A stretch of 64,000 bases of DNA from Burkholderia oklahomensis C6786 (GTDB taxonomy: Bacteria > Pseudomonadota > Gammaproteobacteria > Burkholderiales > Burkholderiaceae), in NCBI RefSeq assembly GCF_000959365.1, contig NZ_CP009555.1:2542001-2606000 (forward strand), in the 5' to 3' direction. Position numbers and translations under genes: made by a program. Positions 25,535-34,690 of this stretch are shown here, piece after piece (position 1 is the stretch's first letter; every line of letters begins with the position of its first letter). The notes beneath the pieces are model-generated. The model did no database searches, was not told the origin of the DNA, and saw only the letters and a list, made by a program, of their open reading frames with translations.

Positions 25535-26704
25535 TCATGCGCATTCGGCGGGCCCCGCGAGCGCGCGCCGTTCGAGCGACGCCGACCACAACGTCAGCGC
25601 GAGCGCCGCCATCGCGAGCGCGGCGCCCGCCCACGGCAGCTTCGCGAGCGGCACGCCCGCGTGGATCGCGGTGCCGCCCAGCCAGGCGCCGAGCGCGTTG
25701 CCGAGATTGAACGCGCCCTGGTTGAGCGTCGACGCGAGATTCGGCGCGTGGCTCGCGCGATCGACGATCAGGATCTGCAGCGGCGGCACGATCGCGAACG
25801 CGAGCACGCCCCATACGAAGATCGTCGCGAGCGCGGGCAGCGGCGCGCGCATCGTGCCCGCGAACGCGGCGAGCACGACGCCGATCGCGGCGAGCGTCGC
25901 GACGAGCGACGGCATGCGCCGCCAGTCGGCGAGCCTGCCGCCCACCGTGCCGCCGACCGTCAGGCCGAGACCGAAGAGCAGCAGCACGAGCGTGACGTCG
26001 TGCGGCGTGAAGCCCGTGACGTCCTCGAGGATCGGCGTGATGTACGTGAACACGGTGAAGAGGCTCGCCGACGCGAGCACGCTGATGCCGAGCACCATCA
26101 GCACCTGCGGGTGGCGCAATACGCCGAACTCGCGCGCGATGCCGGCCGCGGGCATCTCGAGGCGCTTCGGCACGCAGACGGCGAGCGCCGCCGCCGCGAG
26201 CGCGCCGATGCCGGTGACGGCCCAGAACGTCGCGCGCCAGCCGAACGCCTGCCCGAGCGCTGTGCCGAGCGGCACGCCGAGCACGTTCGCGAGCGTCAGG
26301 CCGGTGAACATCAGCGCGATCGCCTGCGCGCGCTTGTTCGGCGCGACGAGGCTGCTCGCGACGACCGAGCCGATTCCGAAGAACGCGCCGTGGCAGAACG
26401 CGGTGACGACGCGCGCGATCATCAGCGTCGCGTAGCCGGGCGCGACCGCGCAAAAGAGATTGCCGACGATGAACACGCCGATGAGTGCGAGGAGCGCCGC
26501 CTTGCGCGGCATCTTCGCGGTGACGACGGCGAGGATCGGCGCGCCGATCGTGACGCCGAGCGCATAGCCGGACACGAGCATGCCAGCGGCCGGAATCGAC
26601 ACGCCGAGATCGCGCGCGACGTTCGGCAGGAGTCCCATGATGACGAACTCGGTGGTACCGATACCAAACGCGGCGACGGCAAGGGCGAACAGGGGCAGTG
26701 GCAT
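25535..26704 (-). CDS. MFS drug or sugar efflux protein, AraJ/YdhP-like DHA1
   Basis: This 389-residue DHA1 exporter begins MPLPLFALAVAAFGIGTTEFVIMGLLPNVARDLGVSIPAAGMLVSGYALGV, the signature of the AraJ/YdhP/PbuE group. Motif A is weak (TAKMPRKAAL), and motif C-like GVPLGTALGQAFGWRATFW is present. ATG at 26704 is chosen although the frame stays open upstream, because helix 1 starts at once. Typical substrates are purines, arabinose or small drugs; the substrate here is unknown. bluB lies 115 bp upstream on the same strand. Confidence 0.88.
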   Translation of the reverse strand: MPLPLFALAVAAFGIGTTEFVIMGLLPNVARDLGVSIPAAGMLVSGYALGVTIGAPILAVVTAKMPRKAALLALIGVFIVGNLFCAVAPGYATLMIARVVTAFCHGAFFGIGSVVASSLVAPNKRAQAIALMFTGLTLANVLGVPLGTALGQAFGWRATFWAVTGIGALAAAALAVCVPKRLEMPAAGIAREFGVLRHPQVLMVLGISVLASASLFTVFTYITPILEDVTGFTPHDVTLVLLLFGLGLTVGGTVGGRLADWRRMPSLVATLAAIGVVLAAFAGTMRAPLPALATIFVWGVLAFAIVPPLQILIVDRASHAPNLASTLNQGAFNLGNALGAWLGGTAIHAGVPLAKLPWAGAALAMAALALTLWSASLERRALAGPAECA

Positions 26705-26819
26705 CGGAGGCTCGCGGGAGGGCCGCCGCCTCCGGCGCCGCGGAATGCGGCGCGCCGATGGAAGCGCGCGGAACAGCCGCGATTTTATCTCAGGGAAAAC
26801 CCCTGTGTTTGGGGCCCGA

Positions 26820-27479
26820 TCAGGTGTTGCGCGCCGGCATCGGCGCGGCGTCCCACGCGTTTTCGTACAGGCATTCGTCGAGCGGCATCCGCGCGGCCCA
26901 GCGCTCCTCTTCGAGCATCGGCTTCGCGTAGAACGCGTCGACGTGGCCGAGGCACAGCACGGCGATCGGCTTCGCGCCGTCGGGCATCGCGAGCAGCCGG
27001 CGGAGCGCGTCGACATCGAAGAGCGATACCCAGCCCATCCCGAGCCCTTCGGCGCGCGCGGCGAGCCACATGTTCTGGATCGCGCACGCGGCCGACGCAA
27101 GGTCCATCTCCGGCAGCGTGCGGCGGCCGAAGACGTGCCGCTCGCGTCCGTCGGCGAGCGCGACGACGAGGAGCTCGCCGCATTCGCGCACGCCTTCGAC
27201 CTTCAGTCGCATGAATTCGTCGTGGCGCTCGCCGAGCGCGTCGGCGGTCGCGCGGCGCTCCGCGTCGACGAGCCCGTGGATGCGTTCGCGCAGCGCGGGA
27301 TCGGTCACGCGGATGAAGCGCCACGGCTGCATGAAGCCGACGCTCGGCGCGTGATGCGCGGCGCGCAGCAGGCGTGCGAGCACGGCGGGATCGACCGGGG
27401 CGGACGTGAAATGGCGCATGTCGCGCCGCTCGAAGATCGCCCGGTAGACGGCGGCGATCGCGGGTTCGTCGAAACGCAT
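26820..27479 (-). CDS. bluB: BluB, 5,6-dimethylbenzimidazole synthase
   Basis: This nitroreductase-fold enzyme cleaves reduced FMN with O2 to make DMB, the lower ligand of vitamin B12. It has 219 residues. Family landmarks are FERRDMRHFTSAPVDPAVLARLLRAAHHAPSVGFMQPWRFI (flavin and O2 pocket), LPEMDLASAACAIQNMWLAARAEGLGMGWVSLFD and a C-terminal PLDECLYENAWD. The start MRFDEPAI at 27479 is preferred; upstream in-frame sequence is repetitive. No other cobalamin genes are adjacent. The leader region contains tandem repeats. Confidence 0.92.
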   Translation of the reverse strand: MRFDEPAIAAVYRAIFERRDMRHFTSAPVDPAVLARLLRAAHHAPSVGFMQPWRFIRVTDPALRERIHGLVDAERRATADALGERHDEFMRLKVEGVRECGELLVVALADGRERHVFGRRTLPEMDLASAACAIQNMWLAARAEGLGMGWVSLFDVDALRRLLAMPDGAKPIAVLCLGHVDAFYAKPMLEEERWAARMPLDECLYENAWDAAPMPARNT

Positions 27480-28019
27480 GATGGACTGGCGAGGCGGGTG
27501 GAGGCGAATCGCCGCAACGATAGCAGACTCGCGCGGCGCGCCAATAAGGGGTTCAGCCGAGCTGGGCCGGCACGGCGACGTTTGTTGAGCTTCGTCGTGG
27601 TTTGGCGTGGTTCGTCGTGGTTTGGCAAGGGGCGGGCGAAGTTTCGAAGGCGGGCGGCGAGGTCCGGTGAAACGTCGGGAGATTGCGCGCGAGCCTTGGA
27701 CGAACGGCGGGGAAACAGCGGGCGTCGAGGATGGCGAAAGCGACGCAATCGCGATGCGTCTCCAACGAGCTTTGCCCGAGGTTCCGACGAGGCACGGGTG
27801 AGATTTTGGCGAACTTGGCCGGAACCCGTCGATCGTGACGAATTCGACACCGCTCACCGCTCACCGCTCACCGCTCACCGCTCACCGCTCACCGCGAAAC
27901 GCGAAACGCGAAACGCGAAACGCGAAACGCGATCCACGCCGCAACGCCAGCCGGGCCGGGCGGCAATTCACGCATCTCGCCGGCGCCGGCCCGCGCGGCC
28001 GCGCCTGCTCGTTCGGCCG
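27480..28019. other. Repeat-rich leader between the ldhA-like gene and bluB
   Basis: These 540 bp contain no gene. They hold a 16-bp direct repeat (TTCGTCGTGGTTTGGC at 27591-27606 and 27611-27626) and a compound heptamer array (27849-27928). As ldhA and bluB both read leftward, the arrays lie upstream of bluB. Confidence 0.65.
27849..27928. repeat. Compound heptamer array, (ACCGCTC)6 then (GCGAAAC)5
   Basis: Six perfect ACCGCTC units (27849-27890) are followed by a 3-bp link and five perfect GCGAAAC units (27894-27928). Two different units sharing a 7-bp period side by side is unusual. Confidence 0.95.
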
Positions 28020-29024
28020 TCACCCCTGCCGCGCAGCGTCGACGACGTTCTGCGGCGCACCGTCCTGCCACGCGCGGATGTTCGACAGCGTCGTATGCGC
28101 GATCTCCGCGAGCGCCTCGCGCGTGAAGAATGCCTGGTGCGACGTGACGATCACGTTCGGGAACGTCAGCAGCCGCGCGAGCACGTCGTCCTGCAGCGGG
28201 CGGTCGGAATGGTCTTCGAAGAAGAGTCCGCTTTCCTCCTCGTAGACGTCGAGCCCGAGGTGCCCGAGCTGGCCCGTTTTCAGCGCGTCGATCAGCGCCT
28301 GCGTATCGACGAGTCCGCCGCGGCTCGTGTTGATCAGCATCGCGCCCGGCTTCATCCGCGCGAGCGCGTCGGCGTCGATCAGATGATGGGTGGCCGGCAT
28401 CAGCGGGCAGTGCAGGCTCACGATGTCCGATTCCGCGAGCAGCTCGTCGAGCGTCACGTAGCGCACGCCGAGCGCGATCAGCGCATCGTCGTGCGGCGGC
28501 AGCGAATGCGCGAGCACGCGCATCCCGAAGCCCGCCATGATCCGCGCGAACACGCTGCCGATGAGGCCCGTGCCGACCACGCCGACCGTCTTGCCGAAGA
28601 GATCGAAGCCGAGCAGCCCGTTCAGCGAGAAATCGCCTTCGCGGGTGCGCGCGACGGCGCGCGGCAGGCGTCGGTTGAGCGCGAGGATCAGTGCGACCGC
28701 GTGCTCGGCGACCGCGTGCGGTGAGTAGGCGGGCACGCGCACGACGGAGAGCCCGAGCCGGGCGGCCGCCGCGAGGTCGACGTGATTGAAGCCCGCCGAG
28801 CGCAGCGCGACGACGCGCGTGCCGCCCGCGGCGAGCGTCTCGAGCACGGCCGCGTCGAGCGTGTCGTTGACGAACGGACACACCACCTCGTAGCCGCGCG
28901 CGAGGACCGCCGTCTCCGCGTCGAGATGGGAAGGCTGGAAATGCAGCCGGTAGCCGAACGATTGGTTGGCGGCATCGAACGAATCGTGGTCGTACTGCCG
29001 GCTGCTGAAAAGAATTACGCGCAC
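28020..29024 (-). CDS. ldhA: D-2-hydroxyacid dehydrogenase, D-lactate dehydrogenase-like
   Basis: This NAD-dependent D-isomer-specific dehydrogenase has 334 residues. The Rossmann motif is in GKTVGVVGTGLIGSVFARIM. The catalytic Arg is in LINTSRGGLVDTQAL, the Glu in LDVYEEESGLFFEDHSD and the His in VTSHQAFFTREALAEIA. The EESGLFFEDHSD stretch is characteristic of fermentative LdhA-type enzymes, which reduce pyruvate to D-lactate. A LysR gene lies 46 bp upstream on the same strand. Confidence 0.9.
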   Translation of the reverse strand: MRVILFSSRQYDHDSFDAANQSFGYRLHFQPSHLDAETAVLARGYEVVCPFVNDTLDAAVLETLAAGGTRVVALRSAGFNHVDLAAAARLGLSVVRVPAYSPHAVAEHAVALILALNRRLPRAVARTREGDFSLNGLLGFDLFGKTVGVVGTGLIGSVFARIMAGFGMRVLAHSLPPHDDALIALGVRYVTLDELLAESDIVSLHCPLMPATHHLIDADALARMKPGAMLINTSRGGLVDTQALIDALKTGQLGHLGLDVYEEESGLFFEDHSDRPLQDDVLARLLTFPNVIVTSHQAFFTREALAEIAHTTLSNIRAWQDGAPQNVVDAARQG

Positions 29025-29070
29025 GCTTTGCCTCCGGTAAAGGTGCGCGTCAGTTTACTTCAGTCGGGCG

Positions 29071-30051
29071 TCACTGGAGCCCGGCGACGACGTCGGGGCG
29101 CTTGGCGGTGCCGGCCTCGCGCATGAAGTAGTGGCCGTTCGTCTCGGTCTTCTGGCCGCCGAGGTGGTAAAGCGCGTGCTCGACGAAGCTGCGGGTGCGC
29201 GCGGGCAGGAACTGGCGGTTCGGATAGACGATCGACAACTGCGTGTCGGGATCGTCGATCCGGTAGTCGCCGAGGATCCGCACGAGCTCGCCGCTTTCGA
29301 GCGCGTCGGCGATGTAGCTTTCCGGCAGCACCGAGATGCCGGTGCCCGCGAGCGTCGCCGCGCGCACCATCGACGCGCTGTTGACCGTGTAGACGGGCTG
29401 CAGCGACACGACGTGCGTGAAGTGGTCCGGATCGACGAAGCGCCAGGTCGACGAGTGCTGGTCGGCCGGCAGCGCGATGCACGCGTGGCGGACGAGATCG
29501 TCCGGACGGTGCGGCGCACCGTGCCGTTCGATGTACGAGGGCGCCGCGCACAGCGCGAGCGTGTTCGGCATCAGCGGATGGCCGATCAGCGCCGGGTTGC
29601 CGTCGAGGCGGCCGCCCGTGACGAGGCCCGCGTCGTAGCCGGCCTCGATCACGTCGAGCGGACCTTCGGTCAGCGTCAACTGCACGCGCACCTTCGGGTA
29701 CTGACGCCGGTAGCTGTCGACGAGGGGTGTGACCCGGCCGGGCGACAGCAACCCGGACACGGCGACGCGCAGCGTGCCGACGGGCTCGTGAACCGCCCGC
29801 TCGACGGACGCCTCGAGCTGATCGAACTCCTCGAGCAGCGCCCGGCAGCCGTCGAGGTAGCGGATACCCGCTTCCGTCAGCGACAGATTGCGCGTCGTGC
29901 GATGGATGAGACGCGTGTTCAGATGTGTTTCGAGCATCGCGATCGAACGCGTGACGAGCGCATTCGATACGCCGAGCTTCCGCGCCGCCCGCCGGAAGCT
30001 CTGCAGTTCTGCAACGCATACGAAAACACGCATGGTCTGGATTTGGTTCAT
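29071..30051 (-). CDS. LysR-family regulator
   Basis: This 326-residue protein has an N-terminal winged HTH (MNQIQTMRVFVCVAELQSFRRAARKLGVSNALVTRSIAMLETHLNTRLIHRTTRNLSLTEAG). A two-lobed effector domain (about 90-300) contains SASMVRAATLAGTGISVLPESYI. The HTH and linker match the group of LysR proteins that begin MNQIQAMRVFVRVAE, often linked to exporters or oxidoreductases. It lies 46 bp upstream of the ldhA-like gene on the same strand, with 906 bp of non-coding DNA in front of it. Confidence 0.9.
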   Translation of the reverse strand: MNQIQTMRVFVCVAELQSFRRAARKLGVSNALVTRSIAMLETHLNTRLIHRTTRNLSLTEAGIRYLDGCRALLEEFDQLEASVERAVHEPVGTLRVAVSGLLSPGRVTPLVDSYRRQYPKVRVQLTLTEGPLDVIEAGYDAGLVTGGRLDGNPALIGHPLMPNTLALCAAPSYIERHGAPHRPDDLVRHACIALPADQHSSTWRFVDPDHFTHVVSLQPVYTVNSASMVRAATLAGTGISVLPESYIADALESGELVRILGDYRIDDPDTQLSIVYPNRQFLPARTRSFVEHALYHLGGQKTETNGHYFMREAGTAKRPDVVAGLQ

Positions 30052-30957
30052 AGCTTTCGTTGGCCCATTAAATGATTATGTTGTGTTTTACACCTTCGAT
30101 CGTGACGAGCCGCGGGCTGTCGGATCAGCACAGGGCTTGTCTTAAATGTCAAATCATCGAAGGCTGGGCAAATTGTTCAATAAGCTGACTGCATCAGTCA
30201 ACTAAATAATTATTTCATCCCGAATGTAATAAATCGGCTGGCGGTCACGTCGAACCCGATTTATGGGGCGTGAACCGATTCCGTGATTTGCGCGGGCGAT
30301 ATTCGACGATTGCAGCGGTTTTAATCCTGGCGAGGCGGCCGCGTGGAGCGGCTGACGCGGTACCGTTCCCAATCCGGAACTCCGCTGGTTCGGAGTGCGG
30401 AGCGCCGCGCGCGGGATGCCGGCGGGGTATTTTTTTGGTGATTTTTGTGTGTGAATTGCAATGCCGTCACCAGTTCTTTTCCGGTGCGGAACAAATAAAT
30501 TTGCTGCATTGCATCGAATGGTTAATGCAAGCTTTTTCGGGAAATTTGACGGTTCGGGTTGCAAAGAATGATTTTTCGATTTAGTAGAGGGGCGTTTTGA
30601 TGCCGATTTGGCCTATTCGGGCGGGAGCGGTGGGATTTTTCCGAGGCCGTCGCGTGAAAAAAGCACGGATGATCGGATGAACGCCGGGCGGGCGGCCGGC
30701 GTCAACCCCGGATTCGTCGCAGGCCGCCTGTCGAAGTTGAAAGGCCGGGCGCCCGCCTCGCCGTGCGGCGCTCAGGCGGTCCGGCGCGACGTTCGGCCGC
30801 CTGTCGGCGGCGGGGTCGGGCAGCGGGGCCTCGCCGTTTCGCCGCCGGGCGCCGCACGCTTCCGAAGCACGCGTCGATCAAAACACTTGCGCATTGCAAC
30901 GGTTCGCGGAATGATCGATCGATCACCGCATTCTCAACCCGTTGTTCCGCCTAGCTC
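30052..30957. other. Long AT-richer non-coding region
   Basis: This is the longest gap in the window. From about 30060 to 30600 the base composition is clearly more AT-rich than the flanks, with no start-supported ORF. A 14-bp palindrome TGATCGATCGATCA at 30912-30925 lies just upstream of the aminotransferase gene. The stretch may be decayed or foreign DNA. Confidence 0.55.
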
Positions 30958-32172
30958 ATGTCCACGACCGATCACTCGCCGATTCCCTGTCCCGTCGTCG
31001 TTCCGCTCGACGCGATCCTGCCCGAAGAACCGCTCCTCATGATGGGCGCTGGCCCCGTGCCGATCCCGGCCGCGGTCGCGAAGGCGAACACGATCGTGAT
31101 CAACCACCTGGGCGCGACGATGGCGAAGATCATCGAGCAGGTGAAGGAAATGGCGCGCTACGTGTTCCAGACGCGCACGAAGTGGGTGTTGGGCGTCGCG
31201 GGCCCCGGCTCCGCCGCGATGGAGATGGCGATCTCGAATCTCGCGTGGCGCGGCTCCAAGGTGCTGTCGATCAAGAACGGCTTTTTCAGCGCACGGATGG
31301 CCGAGATGGCGACGCGCGTCGGCGCGGACGTCGCGACGATCGACGTGTCCGACCGCTCGGTCGCGAGCCTCGACGAGATCGCCGATGCGATCGCGCGCGA
31401 GCGCCCGGAGATCGTCACGATCGTCCACGGCGAGACGTCGAACACCGTCTGGAACCGCCATCTGAAGGAAATCGCGGCGATCGCCAAGGCGGCGGGCGCG
31501 CTCGTCGTCGTCGACGCGGTCTGCACGCTGTCGACGATGCCGCTCGACATGGACGCGTGGGGCATCGACGCCGTGATCACGGGCGGGCAGAAGGGGCTGT
31601 CGTCGATTCCGGGCGTGTCGCTGATCGCGTTCTCCGACGCCGCGTGGGAGCGGATGAAGAGCCGCCCGGAGCCGAACACGCACTGGTGCCTCGACATGGC
31701 GCTCGCCGAGAACTTCTGGCACAACGCCGGCTACCACTACACGGCGCCCGTGTCCGGCGTGCTCGCGCTGCACGAGGCGCTGCGGCTCGTCTGCGCGGAG
31801 ACGCTCGAGAATCGCTACGCGCGCCATCTGCGCTGCTCGCTCGCGTTGCAGGCGGGGGTCACGGGGATGGGGCTCGAGCTCTACGCGCCCGAATCGTGCC
31901 GGCTGAACTCGGTCGTCGGCATCGCGGTGCCGGAAGGGCTCACGCCGGGGCTCATCTGCGGGCACATCTCGAAGCAGTACCAGGTCGAGATCTCGGGCTC
32001 GTTCGGCCTGCCGATCGTGCGGATCGGCCAGATGGGCGAGCAGTGCCGCGAGCACAATCTGTTCCGCACGCTGCATGCGTTCGGCCGCACGATGGTCGAT
32101 CTGAAGGTGCCCGTCGATCTGCCGGCGGGCGTCGCGGCGCTCGAGCAGGCGTTGTCGGGACGCGGTGAGTGA
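30958..32172 (+). CDS. Class V aminotransferase, pyridoxamine-pyruvate type
   Basis: This PLP aminotransferase of fold type I has 404 residues and is related to alanine-glyoxylate and pyridoxamine-pyruvate aminotransferases. MGAGPVPIPAAV and AGPGSAAMEMAISNL bind the cofactor phosphate. Asp186 in LVVVDAVCTLS contacts the PLP ring, and Lys212 in ITGGQKGLSSIPGVSL forms the Schiff base. The N-terminal GAGPVPI and the C-terminal LPIVRIGQMGEQCREHNLFRTLHAFGRTM resemble the pyridoxamine-pyruvate enzyme of vitamin B6 breakdown. No other B6 catabolic genes lie nearby, so the substrate is uncertain. Confidence 0.85.
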   Translation: MSTTDHSPIPCPVVVPLDAILPEEPLLMMGAGPVPIPAAVAKANTIVINHLGATMAKIIEQVKEMARYVFQTRTKWVLGVAGPGSAAMEMAISNLAWRGSKVLSIKNGFFSARMAEMATRVGADVATIDVSDRSVASLDEIADAIARERPEIVTIVHGETSNTVWNRHLKEIAAIAKAAGALVVVDAVCTLSTMPLDMDAWGIDAVITGGQKGLSSIPGVSLIAFSDAAWERMKSRPEPNTHWCLDMALAENFWHNAGYHYTAPVSGVLALHEALRLVCAETLENRYARHLRCSLALQAGVTGMGLELYAPESCRLNSVVGIAVPEGLTPGLICGHISKQYQVEISGSFGLPIVRIGQMGEQCREHNLFRTLHAFGRTMVDLKVPVDLPAGVAALEQALSGRGE

Positions 32173-32201
32173 CGTGACGTGAGCGGAAATGCCGGGGCCG
32201 C

Positions 32202-33149
32202 CTAGGCGGCCTGCATCGCCCGCCGGTATGCGCCCGGCGTCGCGCCGTGCGTGTCGCGGAAGCGGTGGCTGAAGTGCGCGGCGTTCGCGTAGCCGCAGTG
32301 CGCGGCGACCTGCGCGAGCGGCAGCGCAGTCGTGCGCAGCAGCGTGCGTGCGCGGGCGAGGCGCTGCTCGGCGATCCACGCGTGCGGCGCGCGGCCGAAC
32401 GACACGCGGAACATTCGCGAGAAGTGGTATTCGGACAGCGACGCGAGCTCGGCCAGCTCGCCGAGCGTCAGCGGCTGCGTCAGGTACGTATCGATGTAGT
32501 CGCGCACGCGGCGGCGCACGGTCGGCGCGAGGCCGCCCTTGAACGGCGCGTCGGAGCGCGTCGTGCTCTGCCCGCGCAGCAGGAGGCTCAATACTTCATG
32601 CGCGGTTTCGTTCACGCGCAGCCGGCCGTCGGCGTCGTCCCAACGCTCGAGCGCGAGCGCGCGGCACAGCGCGGCGACGCGCGCATCCTCGAAATACGTG
32701 CGGTCGGCGAGCTTCAGCTCGCGCGGTTCGCGGTCGAGTTCGCGGACCGCGCGCTGCGCGAAGTGCTCCGGCAGGAAGTAGAGGTGGACGAAGTGCATCT
32801 CGCCGCGCACCCACCAGCGCGATTCGTGGTCGCCCGGCAGCGCGCAGAGCAGGCTCGGCGCGCCGTAGCGCGCCACCTTCTGCCGCTCGGTGCGGTAGCC
32901 GCCGTCGAGGTAGCACGACAGCGTGTGATGCCCGGGCTGCGCATAGACCGTCTCGCTTTCCTCGGTGACGCGCGTCCACTCGGCGATCGCCAGATGGTCG
33001 CCGAGCCACGCGAAGCGCTCTAGCGTGGCGTTCGCCTCGGCGAGCGTCCGGCAGACGGACTGCAGGCCGAACGGCGCCTCGCCGCCGACGAAACCGGCGG
33101 CGGGCGCGGACAGGCTGGCGTCGAGCGGAAGCGATGGGCGCGTGTGCAT
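32202..33149 (-). CDS. AraC-family regulator
   Basis: This 315-residue protein has an N-terminal cupin-like ligand domain of about 190 residues (HHTLSCYLDGGYRTERQKVARYGAPSLLCALPGDHESRWWVRGEMHFVHLYF). A C-terminal double HTH of the AraC type follows (VRDYIDTYLTQPLTLGELAELASLSEYHFSRMFRVSFGRAPHAWI, then LPLAQVAAHCGYANAAHFSHRFRDTHGATPGAYRR). It converges with the aminotransferase gene and is divergent from an EamA transporter, which is its likely target. ATG at 33149 (MHTRPS) is preferred over one at 33200. Confidence 0.9.
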   Translation of the reverse strand: MHTRPSLPLDASLSAPAAGFVGGEAPFGLQSVCRTLAEANATLERFAWLGDHLAIAEWTRVTEESETVYAQPGHHTLSCYLDGGYRTERQKVARYGAPSLLCALPGDHESRWWVRGEMHFVHLYFLPEHFAQRAVRELDREPRELKLADRTYFEDARVAALCRALALERWDDADGRLRVNETAHEVLSLLLRGQSTTRSDAPFKGGLAPTVRRRVRDYIDTYLTQPLTLGELAELASLSEYHFSRMFRVSFGRAPHAWIAEQRLARARTLLRTTALPLAQVAAHCGYANAAHFSHRFRDTHGATPGAYRRAMQAA

Positions 33150-33283
33150 GATGGGGCGAGTATAAGCGCGCACGTGCGCGCGCGGCCCGCCCGTCCGCAA
33201 AAGACCGCAATTCCAGACAATCGGCGCGGGATGCGCGGCGGCATAGTCGGATTCCCGCTTCCGCTTCCGTTTTCGAATTCGCC

Positions 33284-34174
33284 ATGAACCTGTCGCTTTA
33301 CGTCGTCACCGTGCTGATCTGGGGCACCACCTGGATCGCGATCAAATGGCAACTGGGCAGCGTGCCGCCGCCCGTGTCGATCGCCTGGCGCTTCTGGCTG
33401 GCGGCGGCGGCAATGTTCGTGCTGCTGCGCCTGATGCGCAGGCCGGTTCGGCCACCGCGCGAAGCATGGCGCTACCTTGCCGCGCAAGGCTTCGCGCTCT
33501 TCTGCCTCAACTTCCTGTGCTTCTACTACGCGGAGCAGGTCGTGCCGAGCGGCCTCGTCGCGGTGGTGTTCTCGACCGCGCCGCTGCTCAATTCGATCAA
33601 CGGGCGCGTGTTCATGGGCCGTCCGCTGCGGGCGTCCGCGATCGCCGGCGCGCTGCTCGGCCTGACCGGCATCGCTTGCCTGTTCTGGCAGCAGATGGCG
33701 GGGCACGTCGATGATCGCGCGACCTGGATCGGTCTCGCGATCGCGTTTGCGGGCACGATGTGCTTTTCGGCGGGCAACCTGCTGTCGAGCCGGATGCAGT
33801 CGATGGGGCTCCATCCGCTCGCGACCAACGGCTGGGCGATGCTGATCGGCGCGGCGATCCTGACCGTCGGCGGCGTCGCAGCCGGGCTGCCGTTCACGCT
33901 CGACACGAGCCCGCGCTATCTCGGCGCGCTCGTGTATCTCGCGGTGCCGGGCTCGGTGATCGGCTTCACCGCGTACCTGACGCTCGTCGGCCGGATCGGA
34001 CCGGAGCGGGCCGCCTATTGCACGGTGCTGTTCCCGATCGTCGCGCTCGCCGCATCGACGGTGTTCGAGGGATATCGGTGGTCGCCGCTCGCGGTAGTCG
34101 GGCTGATGCTCGTCGTGGCCGGCAATCTGGTCGCATTCGATCTGACGCGCCGCCTCTTCGTGCGGATCGCCTGA
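33284..34174 (+). CDS. EamA/RhaT-family (DMT) exporter
   Basis: This 296-residue membrane protein has about ten helices in two EamA repeats. The first opens MNLSLYVVTVLIWGTTWIAIKWQLG with the WGTTW motif. The second begins near TWIGLAIAFAGTMCFSAGNLLSSRM and ends VVGLMLVVAGNLVAFD. Such proteins usually export amino acids or other metabolites. It is divergent from the AraC gene with a 134-bp shared control region. Confidence 0.9.
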   Translation: MNLSLYVVTVLIWGTTWIAIKWQLGSVPPPVSIAWRFWLAAAAMFVLLRLMRRPVRPPREAWRYLAAQGFALFCLNFLCFYYAEQVVPSGLVAVVFSTAPLLNSINGRVFMGRPLRASAIAGALLGLTGIACLFWQQMAGHVDDRATWIGLAIAFAGTMCFSAGNLLSSRMQSMGLHPLATNGWAMLIGAAILTVGGVAAGLPFTLDTSPRYLGALVYLAVPGSVIGFTAYLTLVGRIGPERAAYCTVLFPIVALAASTVFEGYRWSPLAVVGLMLVVAGNLVAFDLTRRLFVRIA

Positions 34175-34305
34175 ACGGGCGCGGCGGGCTGGACTGGCTG
34201 TCGCGCGCATTTCGGAGCGATGCGCGCGAAGTCGCTACGGGGCGTGGCTCGGGGAGCGGGTCGCTCGGCGCACGTGGCCGATGTCGCCGACGGCTATCCT
34301 GTTGC

Positions 34306-34541
34306 ACCGCCGCCCGCCGCCCGCCGCCCGCCGCCCGCCAACCGCCAACCGCCGACCGCCGACCGCCGACCGCCGACCGCCAACCGCCGCCCGCCAACCG
34401 CCAACCGCCGCCCGCCAACCGCCAACCGCCAACCGCCAACCGCCAACCGCCAACCGCCAACCGCCAACCGCCGCCCGCCAACCGCCAACCGCCAACCGCC
34501 AACCGCCAACCGCCAACCGCCAACCGCCAACCGCCAACCGC
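34306..34541. repeat. 33-copy heptamer array, ACCGCCA with CCCGCCG/ACCGCCG variants
   Basis: An unbroken 7-bp period runs from 34306 to 34536 (33 units) plus a partial unit. Units differ only at the first and last base (A or C; G or A). Variants occur in blocks: CCCGCCG at the left edge, ACCGCCG around 34348-34375, and nearly pure ACCGCCA on the right. The other strand reads (GGCGGTT)n. As 7 is not a multiple of 3, all six frames stay open and give heptapeptide repeats with no start signals. Confidence 0.97.
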
Positions 34542-34690
34542 TTTCCGTCAGTCGCCGCCCGCCAGCAGCCCATGGCCCATCGCTCGCCGCTCTTCGCCTG
34601 CCGCTGAGCGCCATTTGACGCAATCGCCAAGCAGCCGGCGCGGCCCGGACGGCGTGTCGGCTCGTGCACGCGAAGGCGCCGTGGCTGCCT

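Noticed and set aside
30202..30564. A 120-codon minus-strand frame in the AT-rich gap
   Set aside because: No ribosome site, no recognisable motif and low-complexity ends.
33966..34523. Heptapeptide-repeat protein encoded by the 33-copy array
   Set aside because: A 7-bp array keeps every frame open; no start signal or flanking coding pattern supports translation.
34306..34541. CRISPR array
   Set aside because: Units are contiguous 7-mers with no spacers and no cas genes nearby.
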